A stretch of DNA of 64,000 nucleotides, from contig CM039126.1 of the NCBI GenBank assembly GCA_022036555.1, positions 30,775,925 through 30,839,924 on the forward strand, read 5' to 3'. Of the stretch, positions 12,311 to 23,683 are shown one piece after another. The stretch is from Microstegium vimineum (Eukaryota > Streptophyta > Magnoliopsida > Poales > Poaceae). The first letter of the stretch is position 1; each line of letters starts with the position of its first letter. A program made the position numbers and the translations under genes. Below the pieces are notes generated by a model, which saw only the letters and a list, made by a program, of their open reading frames with translations, had not been told where the DNA came from and ran no database searches.

Positions 12311-13436
12311 TGTTGACACAAAAAGCGTCAGGATCTGCGAACACCTCGGGCTATTACCCAAAGCTCGGTATCCGGAGGCGTGCCAGTCGATTTGACCAGT
12401 TAATCGACAAGGACGATAACTAGAGCAAGATCCAATCCAGACAACGGCGATGCGCCCGGATGTTGGGATTGAGGCTTGATCAGGATAACTAGAGCAGAGC
12501 TGAACGAGGCAACAGCGATACGCCCGGATGCCAAGGCTCAGAGATACTCCCACGCGGAACTTGCAAGGATTTGACGGAGATCAAGGTGATGCAGCCCGTC
12601 GAAGCTTGAAGAACTCGTTAAAAAAACTATAACTAATGCAAAAAAGGGTAAATTGCGATAAAAAGTAGAATAAGAGTAAAATTGGTTTGTTTGATATTGG
12701 ATTGATTGTCATACACGTAGCCCTCGGGCACATATTTATACTCCCGCATGGAGAGTTGTACAAAGACACGACTCGTATCCTTCCTAAAACAAACTCCTAA
12801 CTTTAAGGAAACTGACTCGCGCAGGAGTCGGAGCTAAAACAATAATATTATTTTCCTAAGCAAATACACCTATTTTAAAGGAAAACAAACGACTCACGCA
12901 AGAGTCGGACTCAAACTGCTATAACAATACTGGTATAAAATCACCAGTTTCCAAATTTCTTCCCTTCGATGGAAACTTTCCATCGGCAGATCCCTTCAAT
13001 CTGCGACTTCCTTCTTTAACCACCGGCAACCTTCTGCTGACATCGAGCGTTAAGTCACCCTGTACTCATCGGCACCCCATGCCCATCGGCATCGGCAATA
13101 CTTCCCGATCGACAACCTTGTACTGGTAACTGTCTTCACCAATCAGTCCCTATCGGCAATCGGCAACCACTCTTCATCGGCAATCGGCAATGTCTCCTCA
13201 TCGACAATCGGCAATGTCTCCTCATCGGCAATTGGTAACAGCAACTCAGCCCATGCGACCTAACTTCACCAATTAACCTTAAGGACCATCTAGCCTCTAT
13301 CGGCAACACACTTAGTCTTCCCGCAGCATATTCCCATCGGCAATACTGGCTCATGATTTCTCGATGCCGATGGGGAACGGCCGCTGACCAGTCAAGCCTT
13401 AGCTCATTTGACACGTGCTGAAAAACGGTGTCAACA
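12311..13436 (-). repeat. 5' LTR of E2 (right copy)
   Basis: Direct repeat of 3483-4608, same length of 1126 bp. It is followed at once by the GGTAC duplication at 13437-13441. Confidence 0.93.
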
Positions 13437-13441
13437 GGTAC

Positions 13442-14497
13442 GGCGACGCCGAGGCTCGAGGCTACAGCGCTCACCGGGGTGGGCGCTACGACAGCGACGA
13501 ATATCGATGCCGGTCTCCGGAGCCACCGGGGCCCCGAGTCTTCGGCAGGACCATCCGGCGGACCCCCCTGCCCGTCCGTTTCCGTCCACCTACCAGCCTG
13601 GTCTAGTACAACGTCGAAACCAAGCCAGAACTCTGGCTTGCCGATTTCAAGCTGGCATGTCAGCTGGGAGGAGCCGACAATGACCACGTCATCATTCGGC
13701 AACTCCCACTGTTCCTCTCCGACACTACTCGTAGATGGCTCGAGGAGTTATCCCCGGAGTTGATCCAAGACTGGCCCGACCTGGTCAGGATCTTCGAGGG
13801 GAACTTCAAGGGCACCTACGAGCGACCAGGCAACCCCTGGAATCTCCGCAGCTGCAAGCAGAAGCTAGGGGAGACCCTCCACGCCTTCACCCGCCGGTTC
13901 TCGAGGCAGCGTACCGCGCTAACCCACATCTCCGACCACGAGGTCATCACGGCGTTCATCGCTGGAACGACCTACAAGGAGTTAGTGCAGGAGCTGGGGT
14001 GAAACACCCCCAAGACCACCAACGAGCTCATGGACATCATCGCCAACTACGCAGCTGGCGAAGAAGTCGTTGGCGCATTCTTCCAGCTACCTCCAGACAA
14101 GGGGAAGGGCAAGGCGGACGAGCCCGGGGGCTCGGACAACGAGCCCAAGAAGAACAATGGGCCCAGAAGGAACAACAACGGCAACAGCGGCAGGAAGAAG
14201 AAAAAGAAGAACCAACTGGGCCGATGCAACGTCAAGCCCGACGATCTTGTCGCCGCAGCAGACAAGAAGAAGCCTCGAGGGCCCCCTCCCGACGGGGGCG
14301 TCTTCGACAAGATGCTGAAGGAGCCCTGTCCCTATCATATGGGACCAGCCAACCACCGTCTCGAGGACTATCGCATGCTTCGAAAGCACTTCATCCCTCC
14401 CGGCTTCAAGAGAGACAACGGCAAGGAAGATCCGCCCTATGACCTCCACGTCAAAGGCGATGCCAAGAAAGGGGGCTTCCCGAAATCCACGACTGCT
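13442..14497 (+). pseudogene. E1 gag, central and C-terminal part
   Basis: This continues the gag frame after E2. It contains the retrotransposon Gag domain: IRRTPLPVRF lead-in, WLADFKLACQLGGAD, LPLFLSDTTRRWLEEL, WPDLVRIFEGNFKGTY, and the TTNELMDIIANYAAGEE helix, then a basic Lys/Asn-rich tail and a CPYH...HRLEDY metal-binding-like segment. In-frame stops are TAG at 13604 and TGA at 14000, each one C-to-T change away from a sense codon. A frameshift near 14470, beside a run of five Gs, separates it from protease. Confidence 0.85.
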
Positions 14498-15282
14498 ACA
14501 TGATCTACGGGGGACCCTCAACTCGACTCACCACGCGCCAGCGCAAAAGGGAGCGCCGAGAGGTCTTCTCCATTCGAGCCCAGGCTCCTCGGTACCTCGA
14601 CTGGTCACACACACTGATCACCTTCGACCAGGACGACCACCCCGAGCACATCCCCAACGCAGGGGTCTACCCGCTCGTCGTCGATCCGATCATCCTCAAC
14701 ACCCGCCTCACAAAGGTACTCATGGATGGGGGGAGCAGCCTCAACATCATCTACGTCGAGACCCTTGACCTCCTGGGCATCCCGAGGACCATGCTCCTGC
14801 CCAGCGCGGGGGGGTTCCACGGGATCGTCCCGGGAAAGAAGGCACTCTCGATCGGCCGCGTCAAGCTACCCGTTTGTTTCGGCGTCCCCTCGAACTTCCG
14901 GAAGGAAGAGCTGACCTTCGAGGTGGTTGCATTCTAAGGCACCTACCACACCATCATCGGTCGACCAGGGTACGCCAAGTTCATGGCAGTCCCGAACTAC
15001 TCCTACCTCAAGCTCAAGATGCCGGGGCCCGCAGGGGTCATCACCGTCGACACCTCCTACGAGCACGCATACGACTGCGACGTCGAGTGTGTGGAAAAAG
15101 CCGAGGCTGTCGAGGAGTCGGCCATCCTCGTGGCCCTCGATGACTTGTCCGGGGAGATCCCCGGCCCCAAGCGACAAGTTGGCAACTTCAAACCGGCGGA
15201 AGACACCAAGACCGTCCCGCTCGACCCCGGCCTCGCGGATGGGAAGGTGCTGACGATCAGCGCCACCCTCGAGCCCAAATAG
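14498..15282 (+). pseudogene. E1 aspartic protease region
   Basis: The frame from 14500 carries YLDWSHTLITFD, LIVDPIILNTRLTKVL and the active-site region LMDGGSSLNIIY, the D-[ST/G]-G signature of retropepsins of this lineage. It would cleave the Gag-Pol polyprotein. TAA at 14935 interrupts it and the same frame resumes with YHTIIGRPGYAKFM. TAG at 15280 separates it from RT and can be explained as CAG to TAG. Confidence 0.82.
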
Positions 15283-15288
15283 GAAGCA

Positions 15289-16548
15289 GTGCTCGTCGAC
15301 TTTCTCCGTGCGAATGCCGACGTGTTTGCATGGAGTCCCTCGGATATGCTGGGCTTTCCGAGGGAGGTCGCCGAGCACTCCTTGGACATCCGAGCCGGGT
15401 CCAAACCGGTGAAGCAACGGATGCGCCGCTTCGACGAGGAGAAGCGCAGGATCATCGGGGAGGAGGTCGACAAGCTTTTGAAGGCCGGATTCATCAAGGA
15501 GGTACATCATCCCGAGTGGTTAGCTAACCCCGTACTTGTTAAGAAAAAGAATGGGAAGGATAGGATGTGTGTAGACTACACCAGTTTAAATAAAGCTTGT
15601 CCCAAGGTTCCTTTCCCACTACCGCGCATCGATCAAATAGCAGATTCCACTGCGGGATGTGAAACTCTCTGCTTCCTTGATGCATATTCCGGCTACCACC
15701 AAATAAAGATGAAGGAGTCCGATCAGCTCGCGACTTCCTTCATCACCCCCTTTGGCATGTTTTGCTACCTCACCATGCCCTTCGGTTTGCGAAACGCCGG
15801 GGCCACCTACCAGCGGTGCATGCTCCACGTCTTCGGGAAACACATAGGGCCGACCGTTGAGGCCTACGTCGATGACATTGTGGTCAAGTCCAAGACAGTC
15901 GGAAACCTGGTTGGAGACCTCGAGATCGCGTTCGGGTGCCTCCGGGCAAACCACATAAAACTAAACCCTGAGAAGTGTGTCTTCGGGGTCCCTAGAGGCA
16001 TGCTCTTGGGGTACATAGTTTCCCAACGCGGGATCGAGGCCAATCCCGAGAAGGTAACCACAATCACAAAGATGGGCCCGATCAACGATCTCAAGGGCGT
16101 ACAAAGAGTCATGGGGTGCCTCGCCGCCCTCAGCCGGTTCATCTCGACGCTCGGGGAGAAGGCGCTACCACTTTACCGCCTCCGGAAGAAAACGGAACAC
16201 TTCGCGTGGACTGCCGAGGCCGAGGAGTCTCTCTCGAAGCTCAGAGCCTTGCTCACCTTGCCACCGGTCTTGGTACCCCCGAGCCCGGCCGAGCCCCTCT
16301 TGCTCTACGTCGCAGCGACTACCCAGGTAGTCAGTGCTGCCGTAGTAGTCGAGAGGGAGGAAGAAGGACACGCCCTGCCGGTTCAAAGGCCTGTCTACTT
16401 TGTCAGTGAGGTGCTTTCCGAGACCAAGACAAGGTACCCCCACATCCAGAAGCTATTGTACGCGATCATCCTCACTCGGCGCAAGCTCCAGCACTATTTC
16501 CTAGGCCACCCGGTTACTGTGGTCTCATCTTTCCCCCTCAAGAGATAA
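15289..16548 (+). CDS. E1 reverse transcriptase and start of RNase H
   Basis: The 419-codon open stretch begins inside pol, right after the TAG at 15280, so its apparent ATG is not a real start. RT landmarks in order are FIKEVHHPEWLANPVLVKKKNGK, DYTSLNKACPK, LDAYSGYHQI, MPFGLRNAGATYQR and the catalytic YVDD at 15865-15876, then ALPLYRLRKK and the RT-connection/RNase H start. It copies element RNA into DNA. A frameshift near 16535 ends the frame early; pol continues in another register at about 16538. The copy is not functional as a polyprotein. Confidence 0.85.
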   Translation: MLVDFLRANADVFAWSPSDMLGFPREVAEHSLDIRAGSKPVKQRMRRFDEEKRRIIGEEVDKLLKAGFIKEVHHPEWLANPVLVKKKNGKDRMCVDYTSLNKACPKVPFPLPRIDQIADSTAGCETLCFLDAYSGYHQIKMKESDQLATSFITPFGMFCYLTMPFGLRNAGATYQRCMLHVFGKHIGPTVEAYVDDIVVKSKTVGNLVGDLEIAFGCLRANHIKLNPEKCVFGVPRGMLLGYIVSQRGIEANPEKVTTITKMGPINDLKGVQRVMGCLAALSRFISTLGEKALPLYRLRKKTEHFAWTAEAEESLSKLRALLTLPPVLVPPSPAEPLLLYVAATTQVVSAAVVVEREEEGHALPVQRPVYFVSEVLSETKTRYPHIQKLLYAIILTRRKLQHYFLGHPVTVVSSFPLKR

Positions 16549-18518
16549 TCCATAACCGGGAGGCGTCTGGAAGAATTGCCAAGTGGTCGGTTGAGCTCAT
16601 GGGGGAAACCCTCTCCTACGCCCCTCGGAAGGCCATCAAGTATCAGGTACTGGCAGATTTCGTTGCAGAATGGACCGACACCCAACTACCCCCGGCGTAG
16701 GTGCAAACCGAACTCTGGACCATGTACTTCGACGGATCGTTGATGAAGACGGGGGCAAGCGCTGGATTTCTGTTCATATCACCCTCAGGGGTTCACATGC
16801 GCAATGTCATCCGGCTCCACTTCCCCGCCTCCAACAACGTAGCCGAGTACGAGGCCCTCGTCAACGGCCTGCGCATCGCCATTGAGCTCGGGGTTCGACG
16901 CCTTGACATGCGGGGGGACTCGCAGTTGGTGATCGACCAGGTGATGAAAGATTCGAGCTGCCACGACCCCAAGATGGAAGCCTACTGCAAGGAGGTCCGA
17001 AAACTCGAGGACAAATTCTACGGCTTCGAGCTCAACCACACCGCCCACCGGTACAACGAAGCTGCCGACGAGCTCGCCAAAATCGTTTCTACCCGAGGTA
17101 CGGTACCTCCCAACGTCTTCTCGAGGGATCTTCACAAGCCGTCCGTCGACCTAGGCTCGGGGGCTCCCGCCCCCGAGAAAGGGGTCGACCCACCCCCCTC
17201 GACTGATCCCCCCTTGAACGGGGAAGAAGTCATGGAGATCGACGGAGTTGCCGTGGCGCCAACCCCTCCGACGGATTGGCGCGCACCCTACCTCGAGTAC
17301 CTGACACGGGGCGAACTCCCAGAGGACCGCACGGAGGCCCGTCGTGTAGCCCGACGTGCCAAAACCTACGTCTTGTACGGGGATGGACGCGAGCTATATC
17401 GACGTAGCCCTTCTGGGGTACTTCAACGCTGCCTCACCCTCGAGGAGGGGAGGGCATTGCTGAAGGATCTACACTCGGGGGCTTGTGGCCACCACGCGGC
17501 ACCAAGAACGCTGGTAGGAAGCGCTTTCCGACAAGGCTTCTACTGGCCGACAGCCGTCACCGACGCCACCATACTCGTCCGATCTTGCAAGGGATGCCAA
17601 TTCTACACCAGGCAGACCCACCTACCCGCCCAAGCTCTCCATATGATACCTATAACCTGGCCGTTCGCAGTATGGGGGCTCGACATGGTCGGCCCCCTGA
17701 AGAGAACCAAGGGTGGCCACACCCACCTCCTCGTGGCTATAGACAAGTTCTCGAAGTGGATCGAGGCTCGACCCATCGCCAACAACCAGTCTCGACAAAC
17801 CGTGCTATTCTTCACCGACATCATCCACCGCTTTGGAGTCCCCAACGTCATCATCACCGACAATGACACGCAATTCACCGGCCAAAAGTTCCTGGACTTC
17901 TGTGACCATCACCACATCAAGGTGAATTGGTCCACAGTCGCCCACCCTCGAACTAACGGTCAGGTCGAGCGCGCCAATGGTATGGTTTTGCAGGGCCTCA
18001 AGCCAAGGATCTTCGATCAGCTGAACAGACATGGCAGGAGATGGGTCGATGAGCTGCCCGCTGTGCTATGGAGTCTCCGAACGACACCAAGTCGAGCCAC
18101 GGGGTTCTCTCCATTCTTCTTCGTCTATGGGTCCGAGGCCGTCCTCCCCACCAACCTCGAGTACGGGTCCCCTCGACTGAAAGCCTACAGCGAGCAAGCC
18201 AACGTGGTAGCCCGAGAGGACTCCCTCGACCAGCTCGAGGAAGCCCGAGATGTGGCCCTCTTCAAGTCGGCAAAGTACCAGCAGATGCTGCGGCGCTACC
18301 ACGACAAAAACGTGCACAAAAGGGACCTCGACGTCGGCGACCTCGTTTTGCGCCGTCGACAAAGCAACAAGGGTCGTCACAACCTGACACCACCTTGGGA
18401 GGGACCCTTCATCGTGGCAGAGGTGCTGAAGCCCGGCACTTACAAACTGAAGAACGAGAAGGGCGAGATCCTCACCAACGCGTGGAACATCGAACAGCTA
18501 CGTCGTTTCTACCCCTAA
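16549..18518 (+). CDS. E1 RNase H and integrase
   Basis: The continuation frame has one TAG at 16698 (explicable as CAG) and then 605 open codons to TAA at 18516. RNase H is marked by MYFDGS, NNVAEYEALVNGL and DSQLVIDQV. A spacer with prolines leads to the integrase zinc finger (H near HSGACGHH, cysteines in CKGCQFY). The catalytic core has D in GLDMVGPL, D in TDNDTQF and E in GQVERAN, the expected D,D-35-E set. The C-terminus ends with PPWEGPFIV and LRRFYP, the usual GPY/F region. No chromodomain follows, which fits a Tat-type element. Confidence 0.87.
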
Positions 18519-19401
18519 GGCCTCAGGGCCTCGTACATTTTCCCATTTATGTACAAATTCTCGAATGAATAGAAAATCCGCGATCCTAGCGTTTTCATTT
18601 TCATTAGTGACTCGAGGTAGATTTGCTCTACTCCTCGACGCCTCTCTTTCTTCTGCCCCTCGAAGCACGCTTAGCGCTGGTTAGGATACGCGCTCAAGAC
18701 CCACAAGGGTCGAGGGGTGCTGAGCCAGGAACTCTCCTACGCCCCCGGGCTAAGGTACTCCCGCTCGCTCCCCCCTCGAGGGCCTCGGGCGTGCGTCCAA
18801 TAACTGCGCCAAAAAGTGGAGCGCCAAGGACGGTGGAAGTAAGAATGGCTCGAGAGATCACCGCTCGTGGTCAAAAAGGTAGACTTGACCCTGCTCCCGC
18901 AGAGTCGAGCCTCCCTCGGGGGCTAACAGGGGGGACCCCCCTCCTAAGTCCCCGAAACACTCGAACGTTTTTTCGAAACTCGACTTTCCCTCTCGATCTT
19001 TCCCTCGAGTACGCTTCATAACTAAGTAAAGGTGCCTCGAACTCCCTAAGGGTCGCGAGCCGTCGAGCCAGGGACTCTCCTACGCCCCAGGGCTACGGTA
19101 TCCCCGCTCGCTCCCCCCCTTCCAGGCAAAGAAAAGCAGAGAGAGCTCGAGGAGTAAAAATAACAATATGCATCTCGAACAAAATGCATTAGATATAAGA
19201 AGCCCTCGGGGGCTCCGCATTGTATCATTACAAAAGCCTAACTGTTACACAGACCTTCCCGTCCAGATTTGGCTCGTAGGCCGAGGACTACTCAACGAGG
19301 GGGTCACCGTCCTCAAGAAGCAATGCAGGAAGCTGGGCATCACGCGTTGGCCACATCAGAAGGTGAAGAGTCTACAGAAGCTCATCGACAACATCCGAGG
19401 G
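18519..19401 (+). repeat. E1 post-integrase untranslated region with a direct repeat
   Basis: No gene is visible. A unit of about 45 bp with the core ggactctcctacgccc occurs at about 18730-18775 and again at 19072-19118. The rest is CTCGAG-rich non-coding DNA between integrase and the tail of the antisense gene. Confidence 0.5.
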
Positions 19402-22400
19402 CTACTCAGCGCCATCTCCGTCCACCGAGGGGACCACTTCGGGCTCGAAGAGCTTCGCCAGCTCGCCTCCGGGCACCTCCGCGAGGTCCATCAGCTTCTG
19501 GCACCTCGCGTCATTCTCTTCGTCAGTCAGCCTCGGGTCGCTGATGAACCCGTCGGTGACGGCGTTGAGGTCGTAGTTGTAGCCTGAGCTGACGACCGCG
19601 AGGGCCCGCTTCACGCCCACGTGTAGGGTAGCACGGACGTGCTCCATCACCTCCTGCGTCATGGAGTAGAAGCGGCGCAGCAAGGAGTCCCCTCGAGCAT
19701 CACCCTCGACCTCCGGCTCTGGCTCGACCAAGAGGTCGTCGCAGAAGGTGTTGATGGCGCCCTCGAGCCTCGCATTAAGGTTTGCCTCCGTCCCGAGGAG
19801 TCCCTCAAGACTGGTCAGGTCCTCGTGGGCTCGGGCCTTGTCTGTTGCGAGCTCTGCCAAAACAAGCACACAACTCGGTCAAAACCAAGAAGTAGGAAAA
19901 GGGTCGAGACCGGTCAGACTCAGCAAAACTTTCAAGAAACTTACCTTGGGCATGCGCCTCTAGGGTGGAGTAGCCCCGCTCGGTCTCCTCGAGTTGGCGG
20001 CGGACGTCGACGAGCTCGGTGGCCTGGTCGCTGACTTTAGCCTCGAGGCCCTCGATGACCTTGCCAACGTCATCGAGGGCTCTCTTCTGGTTGTTCACCA
20101 CCACCCCTAGAGAGACCGCGCAGGTCCGAGCCTTCTCCTCCATGGTGGCCAGCATGTCGCGTTCGCGGGAGACGGCGTCGAGATCCCCGCGGAGCCCCCG
20201 GATGCTCTCTGTTGCCCGGGCCAGCTCCTCCTTCAGTCGGGCGGCCTCCTCCTCTGCCCTGCACTGGGCCTCCAGGGCAGCATCCCGCTCATGCCCAACC
20301 TTGATGGTCGACTGGAGGGCGTCGTCGATCCTCGACTGCGCCGTCTCCTGGGCGACCCGAGCTGCCTCCTGCACGGCCGTCACCCCGGCCCTCGCGTGGG
20401 CGACCTTCGACTCGGCCTCCTCCCGCGCGGTTGCCGCCTCGGCTCGCGCCTGGGTGGCCTCGGCCTCCGCCCTCCCTAGCGAAGCACGGAGGGCGGGGAG
20501 CTGCTCCTGCGCCCGGAGGATGAACTAGGACTTGTCGTAGGACCTCGCCCGTAACGTCTGACAAGGGTGAAAAGGAAGATCGTCACAAAAGAGCAGTCAG
20601 GCAATCCAAGCAAAATCTAAGGGAGAGCGAAACCCACCTCCATTCCCCGACATATGTCAATAGTGGCAACATTCGCGGCAAGGCGCACCGAGTGCTCGAA
20701 CCAGGCCCGGTACTCCTCCAGGTGCTCCCACGTCCGGAGCTCGGCCTGGTCGTCGAGCGTGAGGAAGAGCTGCGCGGGGTCTTGAGGGTCCGCCAGCTCA
20801 AGGACCTCTTGTCCCCAGTATGCGCTGCGGAGGTCGATCCTCTCTTGGACCTCCCGCATGACGCCCTGGCGCACTTCAACAGCAACCCCGCGGCGTTCCA
20901 CCTCCTCCTGCCAGGCAAAGAAGGGAGAAAATCCCTCCAGCTGGGTTCTCCCGGCCTCGGGGCCACCCCGCGAAGACGTCGACGGTCCCGCCGAGCCATC
21001 ACCACCGGGCAGGGGAAGTCCCGGCCAGGAGAACGGTCCTGCACGGTGAAAGACACGAAGTAATTATTACTTGGCGCCGCAGATCCACTACGGCTCGACC
21101 AAGTCAGAGCACGACTTACCTCGAGACGACGATCCCCCAACATCGAGGCGAGGCCGAGCCACCTCCGGTTCCACCCGAGGGGCTGAGACAGCGGTCGTCT
21201 CCACCGAGCCCACCAGCTCGGCCACCATCTCGGCCACCTCTTCGGCAGTGGACTCCATCAGCATCCCCCCTTCTCTGCCGCGGGTGCCGCCCCAGGCTGC
21301 TCGGCCCTCGCGGGTGCCGCCTCGGGCTGCTTGGCCCGACCCCCCTCCTCGACCTCCAGTGTCGGTAGCGGGCCCTCAGACGCGGCAGCGGCCGTGCCCT
21401 CGCGCTCAAGCCGCAGTTCCCCCTCCAACAAAGTGAGGCTCTCGGGCCACCACCCCGGCGTCAGGCGAGCCAGGGTCTCCTCCTCGTCCGCGGCGGCTTG
21501 GGGCTCGACCACCTCCATCTCGGAGGCGGCTTGGGGCCCGACCCCCTCGGTCGCGACCGCCATCGACGCGGGCCCCGCGCCTTCCAAGGCGCTGGGTGCG
21601 CCTCCCTCCGACGGGGGAGCGAGCGCGGCTTCGCCCACCACTTCAGCGCCCCTCACCGGCGGGGCGGGCAGGCCCGTCTCCTATCCCGCCTGGGCCGGCG
21701 CTGAGGCACCCTGCGCTACCCCTCACTCCATCGCCTCCTGGGCCCTAGCTGCCCACGCCGCCTCGGGGGTGAGTGTCGAAGGGGGCGGAGCAGCGGGACT
21801 GGCCTCGACGGCCTCCTCGACCACAGCCCCCGTCCTCAGCCTCTTGGCCGGGGCAAGGGACGCGTCATCCGCCAAGTGCTTCACCGACCTAAAAAAAGAG
21901 ACCCATGCATAACGGTAAGCGCGAGTCGTCAGCAGCAAAAAGAAAAACATAGTAAGTACCCTCGATCAGCCGAAGAGTAACTTACCCCTTCGGGGCCACG
22001 CATTTCTGGCCGACGGACTTCGAGCCGCTCGAGGGCTTAAACGCGACGCACTGGGGGGCAGGGGTCGAAGACGCCCTCGGCACCATCTCCTGGGCAGGGG
22101 CCGATGACGCTCCCGTCGTCCCCCTGCTGACTTCCTCCTGCGCCGATAGGGCGGGCGCCCGTGCGCTCGACCGGGCAGGCACCTCGCCTGGGAGTCGCCC
22201 CGTTCCTCCTTCACCGGCGCGGCGAATTCCGGAATGTAACATTCCCTTGGGAAACGCGAGCCAGTTAGGTCGCAAGCAAGGAAGGAGAACGAGGTAAAAG
22301 CAAAAACGCTAACAGAGGAAGGGAGCCTCACCAGCTGGACGTATCCCTCGTCCGGCCTCATAGGGACCCTAGCGACATTCTTGACATCGAACTCGCCCGC

Positions 22401-23240
22401 GAAGAAGAGACGTACGCGGCGGACCACCCTCTCGGGAGGTAGCTCGTCTCCCAGGAGCCGACACCCCGAGAGGTCAACCCCCGGACACATCTCGTCAAGG
22501 CGGAGGGGTCGAGCCATCAGCGGCACGACCCGCCGCTGATGGAATGCCGATGCGACAATCGCCGCCGTGAGTCCCTCCTTCTTCAGACACTCGACCGCGC
22601 CCAGCAGGTTTGTGAGGCGACGTTGCTTCCTCTGCACGACGCCGTACTTCTAGCAGTCAGGCTGCGCGTCGATCGTCCTCCCGGTGTAGGCGGGGAGCAG
22701 GTTGTCGTCGTTTCTCAAGTAAAATCACCCAGAGTGCCATCCGGAGTGGCTCGACGAAAGCTTCGCCGGGATCCAGCAATCCGATCGCTTGAGGGCGATG
22801 CTGCAGCACCCAGCCCTAACCATCTTGCGGGTGCCCTTGACGGCCGACGCGTGGAAGATGCTCGCCTCGAAGAGATGGAGCCACAACTCCTAGTGAGGCT
22901 CAATCCCGAGGTAGCCTTCGCACACGGCGGTGAAGACCGCCGCATGGCTGACGCCGTTGGGGGTGAGGTGTTGAAGCTCCACGCCGTAGTGGTGAAGGAT
23001 TACGCGTAGAAGACGACTGGGAGGGGCGCCTAGCCCCGCCCGGTGGAAGACCTCGAAGCTCACCACGTATCCCTCCGGCGGATTGGGCTCGGCGTGATCC
23101 TGCGGCGGCAACATCCATTCTGGTCGGTCAGTCGAGGTGACAGGCCGGAGGAGGCCGCTCTCCACCAGATCCCCAAGGCCCGCGGCGGTCACCGAAGATG
23201 CGAGCCAGTCATCGGGACCGACGAGGCTGTACCTGGCCAT
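19402..23240 (-). pseudogene. E1 antisense gene: Transposase_28-like N-terminus with coiled-coil tail
   Basis: The gene runs against E1. Exon 1 starts at ATG 23240 and contains segments like the 'putative gypsy type transposon' family (Pfam PF04195, Transposase_28): YVVSFEVFHRAGLGAP, HHYGVELQHLTPNGV and FTAVCEGYLGIEPH, then GWHSGWFYLRND. Two TAG codons (near 22890 and 22650), both explicable as CAG changes, interrupt it before a possible donor at 22331. Further exon-like pieces follow: an Ala/Pro/Glu-rich segment from about 21888 after a pyrimidine-rich acceptor, 20901-20617 (AYWGQEVLELADP...), and Ala/Glu/Arg-rich coiled coil at 20564-19805, with the last piece ending in TGA near 19402. Antisense genes of this kind are known in Tat elements such as Grande; their role is unknown. 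I cannot fix all splice sites. Confidence 0.7.
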
Positions 23241-23438
23241 GGGAGCAAGGAGGCTGGTGCGCTCGAGCTTGGGGGCGGAAGGTACGTTCCCGATCTCCCC
23301 TCTCTTTCTCTCGCGTGCGCAGAGGTCCGGCTCACAGGGCGTCTAAGGCAATGGTAGGGAGAAGGAGGCAGGGAAGGCGATGGCAAGGAGGCAGGGAAGG
23401 CAAGTGCGCGGAAAAAGCACCCGACTCCTCACCTTCGC

Positions 23439-23447
23439 TATTTATAA
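23439..23447 (-). promoter_or_regulatory. TATA box candidate of the E1 antisense gene
   Basis: On the minus strand TTATAAATA lies about 200 bp upstream of ATG 23240. It sits in a region without tandem repeats and fits an own promoter for the antisense gene. Activity is inferred. Confidence 0.5.
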
Positions 23448-23683
23448 GCGAGAGGCCAACGGACGGATCCGGTAAACAGGCAAGTGAATCTCCGCATTTA
23501 ATGCGCCTGTACTCCCCTTCCTCGTATTCCTCCAGGATAAGGCATTCTGTCCCATCATCGGGCTCCGCATCGCACTCCACCATGCGCCTGCAACTGTTGC
23601 GCCGAACGGATATCGCCTAAAAAGGCGCGCGGCCGGAAGCGTTATCTTCGGAGGTAAGGAATCTTGAGGCAGCAAGAGTTGGC

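Larger units (their letters stand above)
3483..13436 (-). mobile_element. E2: pol-deficient gypsy-type LTR retrotransposon carrying an antisense PMD gene
   Basis: Two 1126-bp LTRs (3483-4608 and 12311-13436) flank an internal region and are bounded by exact GGTAC duplications. Orientation is minus: the primer-binding site follows the right LTR and the polypurine tract precedes the left one. In minus order the interior holds gag (12258-9153), a decayed pol trace with an RNase H-like motif, then a region occupied by a plus-strand PMD gene. No RT or integrase frame is visible, so the copy would need helper enzymes. By eye I count about 27 LTR mismatches (2.4 percent), nearly all transitions and no length change, consistent with a fairly recent insertion. 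Confidence 0.93.

Noticed and set aside
14047..14521. Antisense frames over the E1 gag basic region
   Set aside because: They are mirror products of the Lys/Asn-rich gag segment and are not supported by any motif.
17483..18568. Extra plus-strand frames overlapping E1 integrase
   Set aside because: The 605-codon pol frame with RNase H and integrase residues explains this DNA; the others are shadows.
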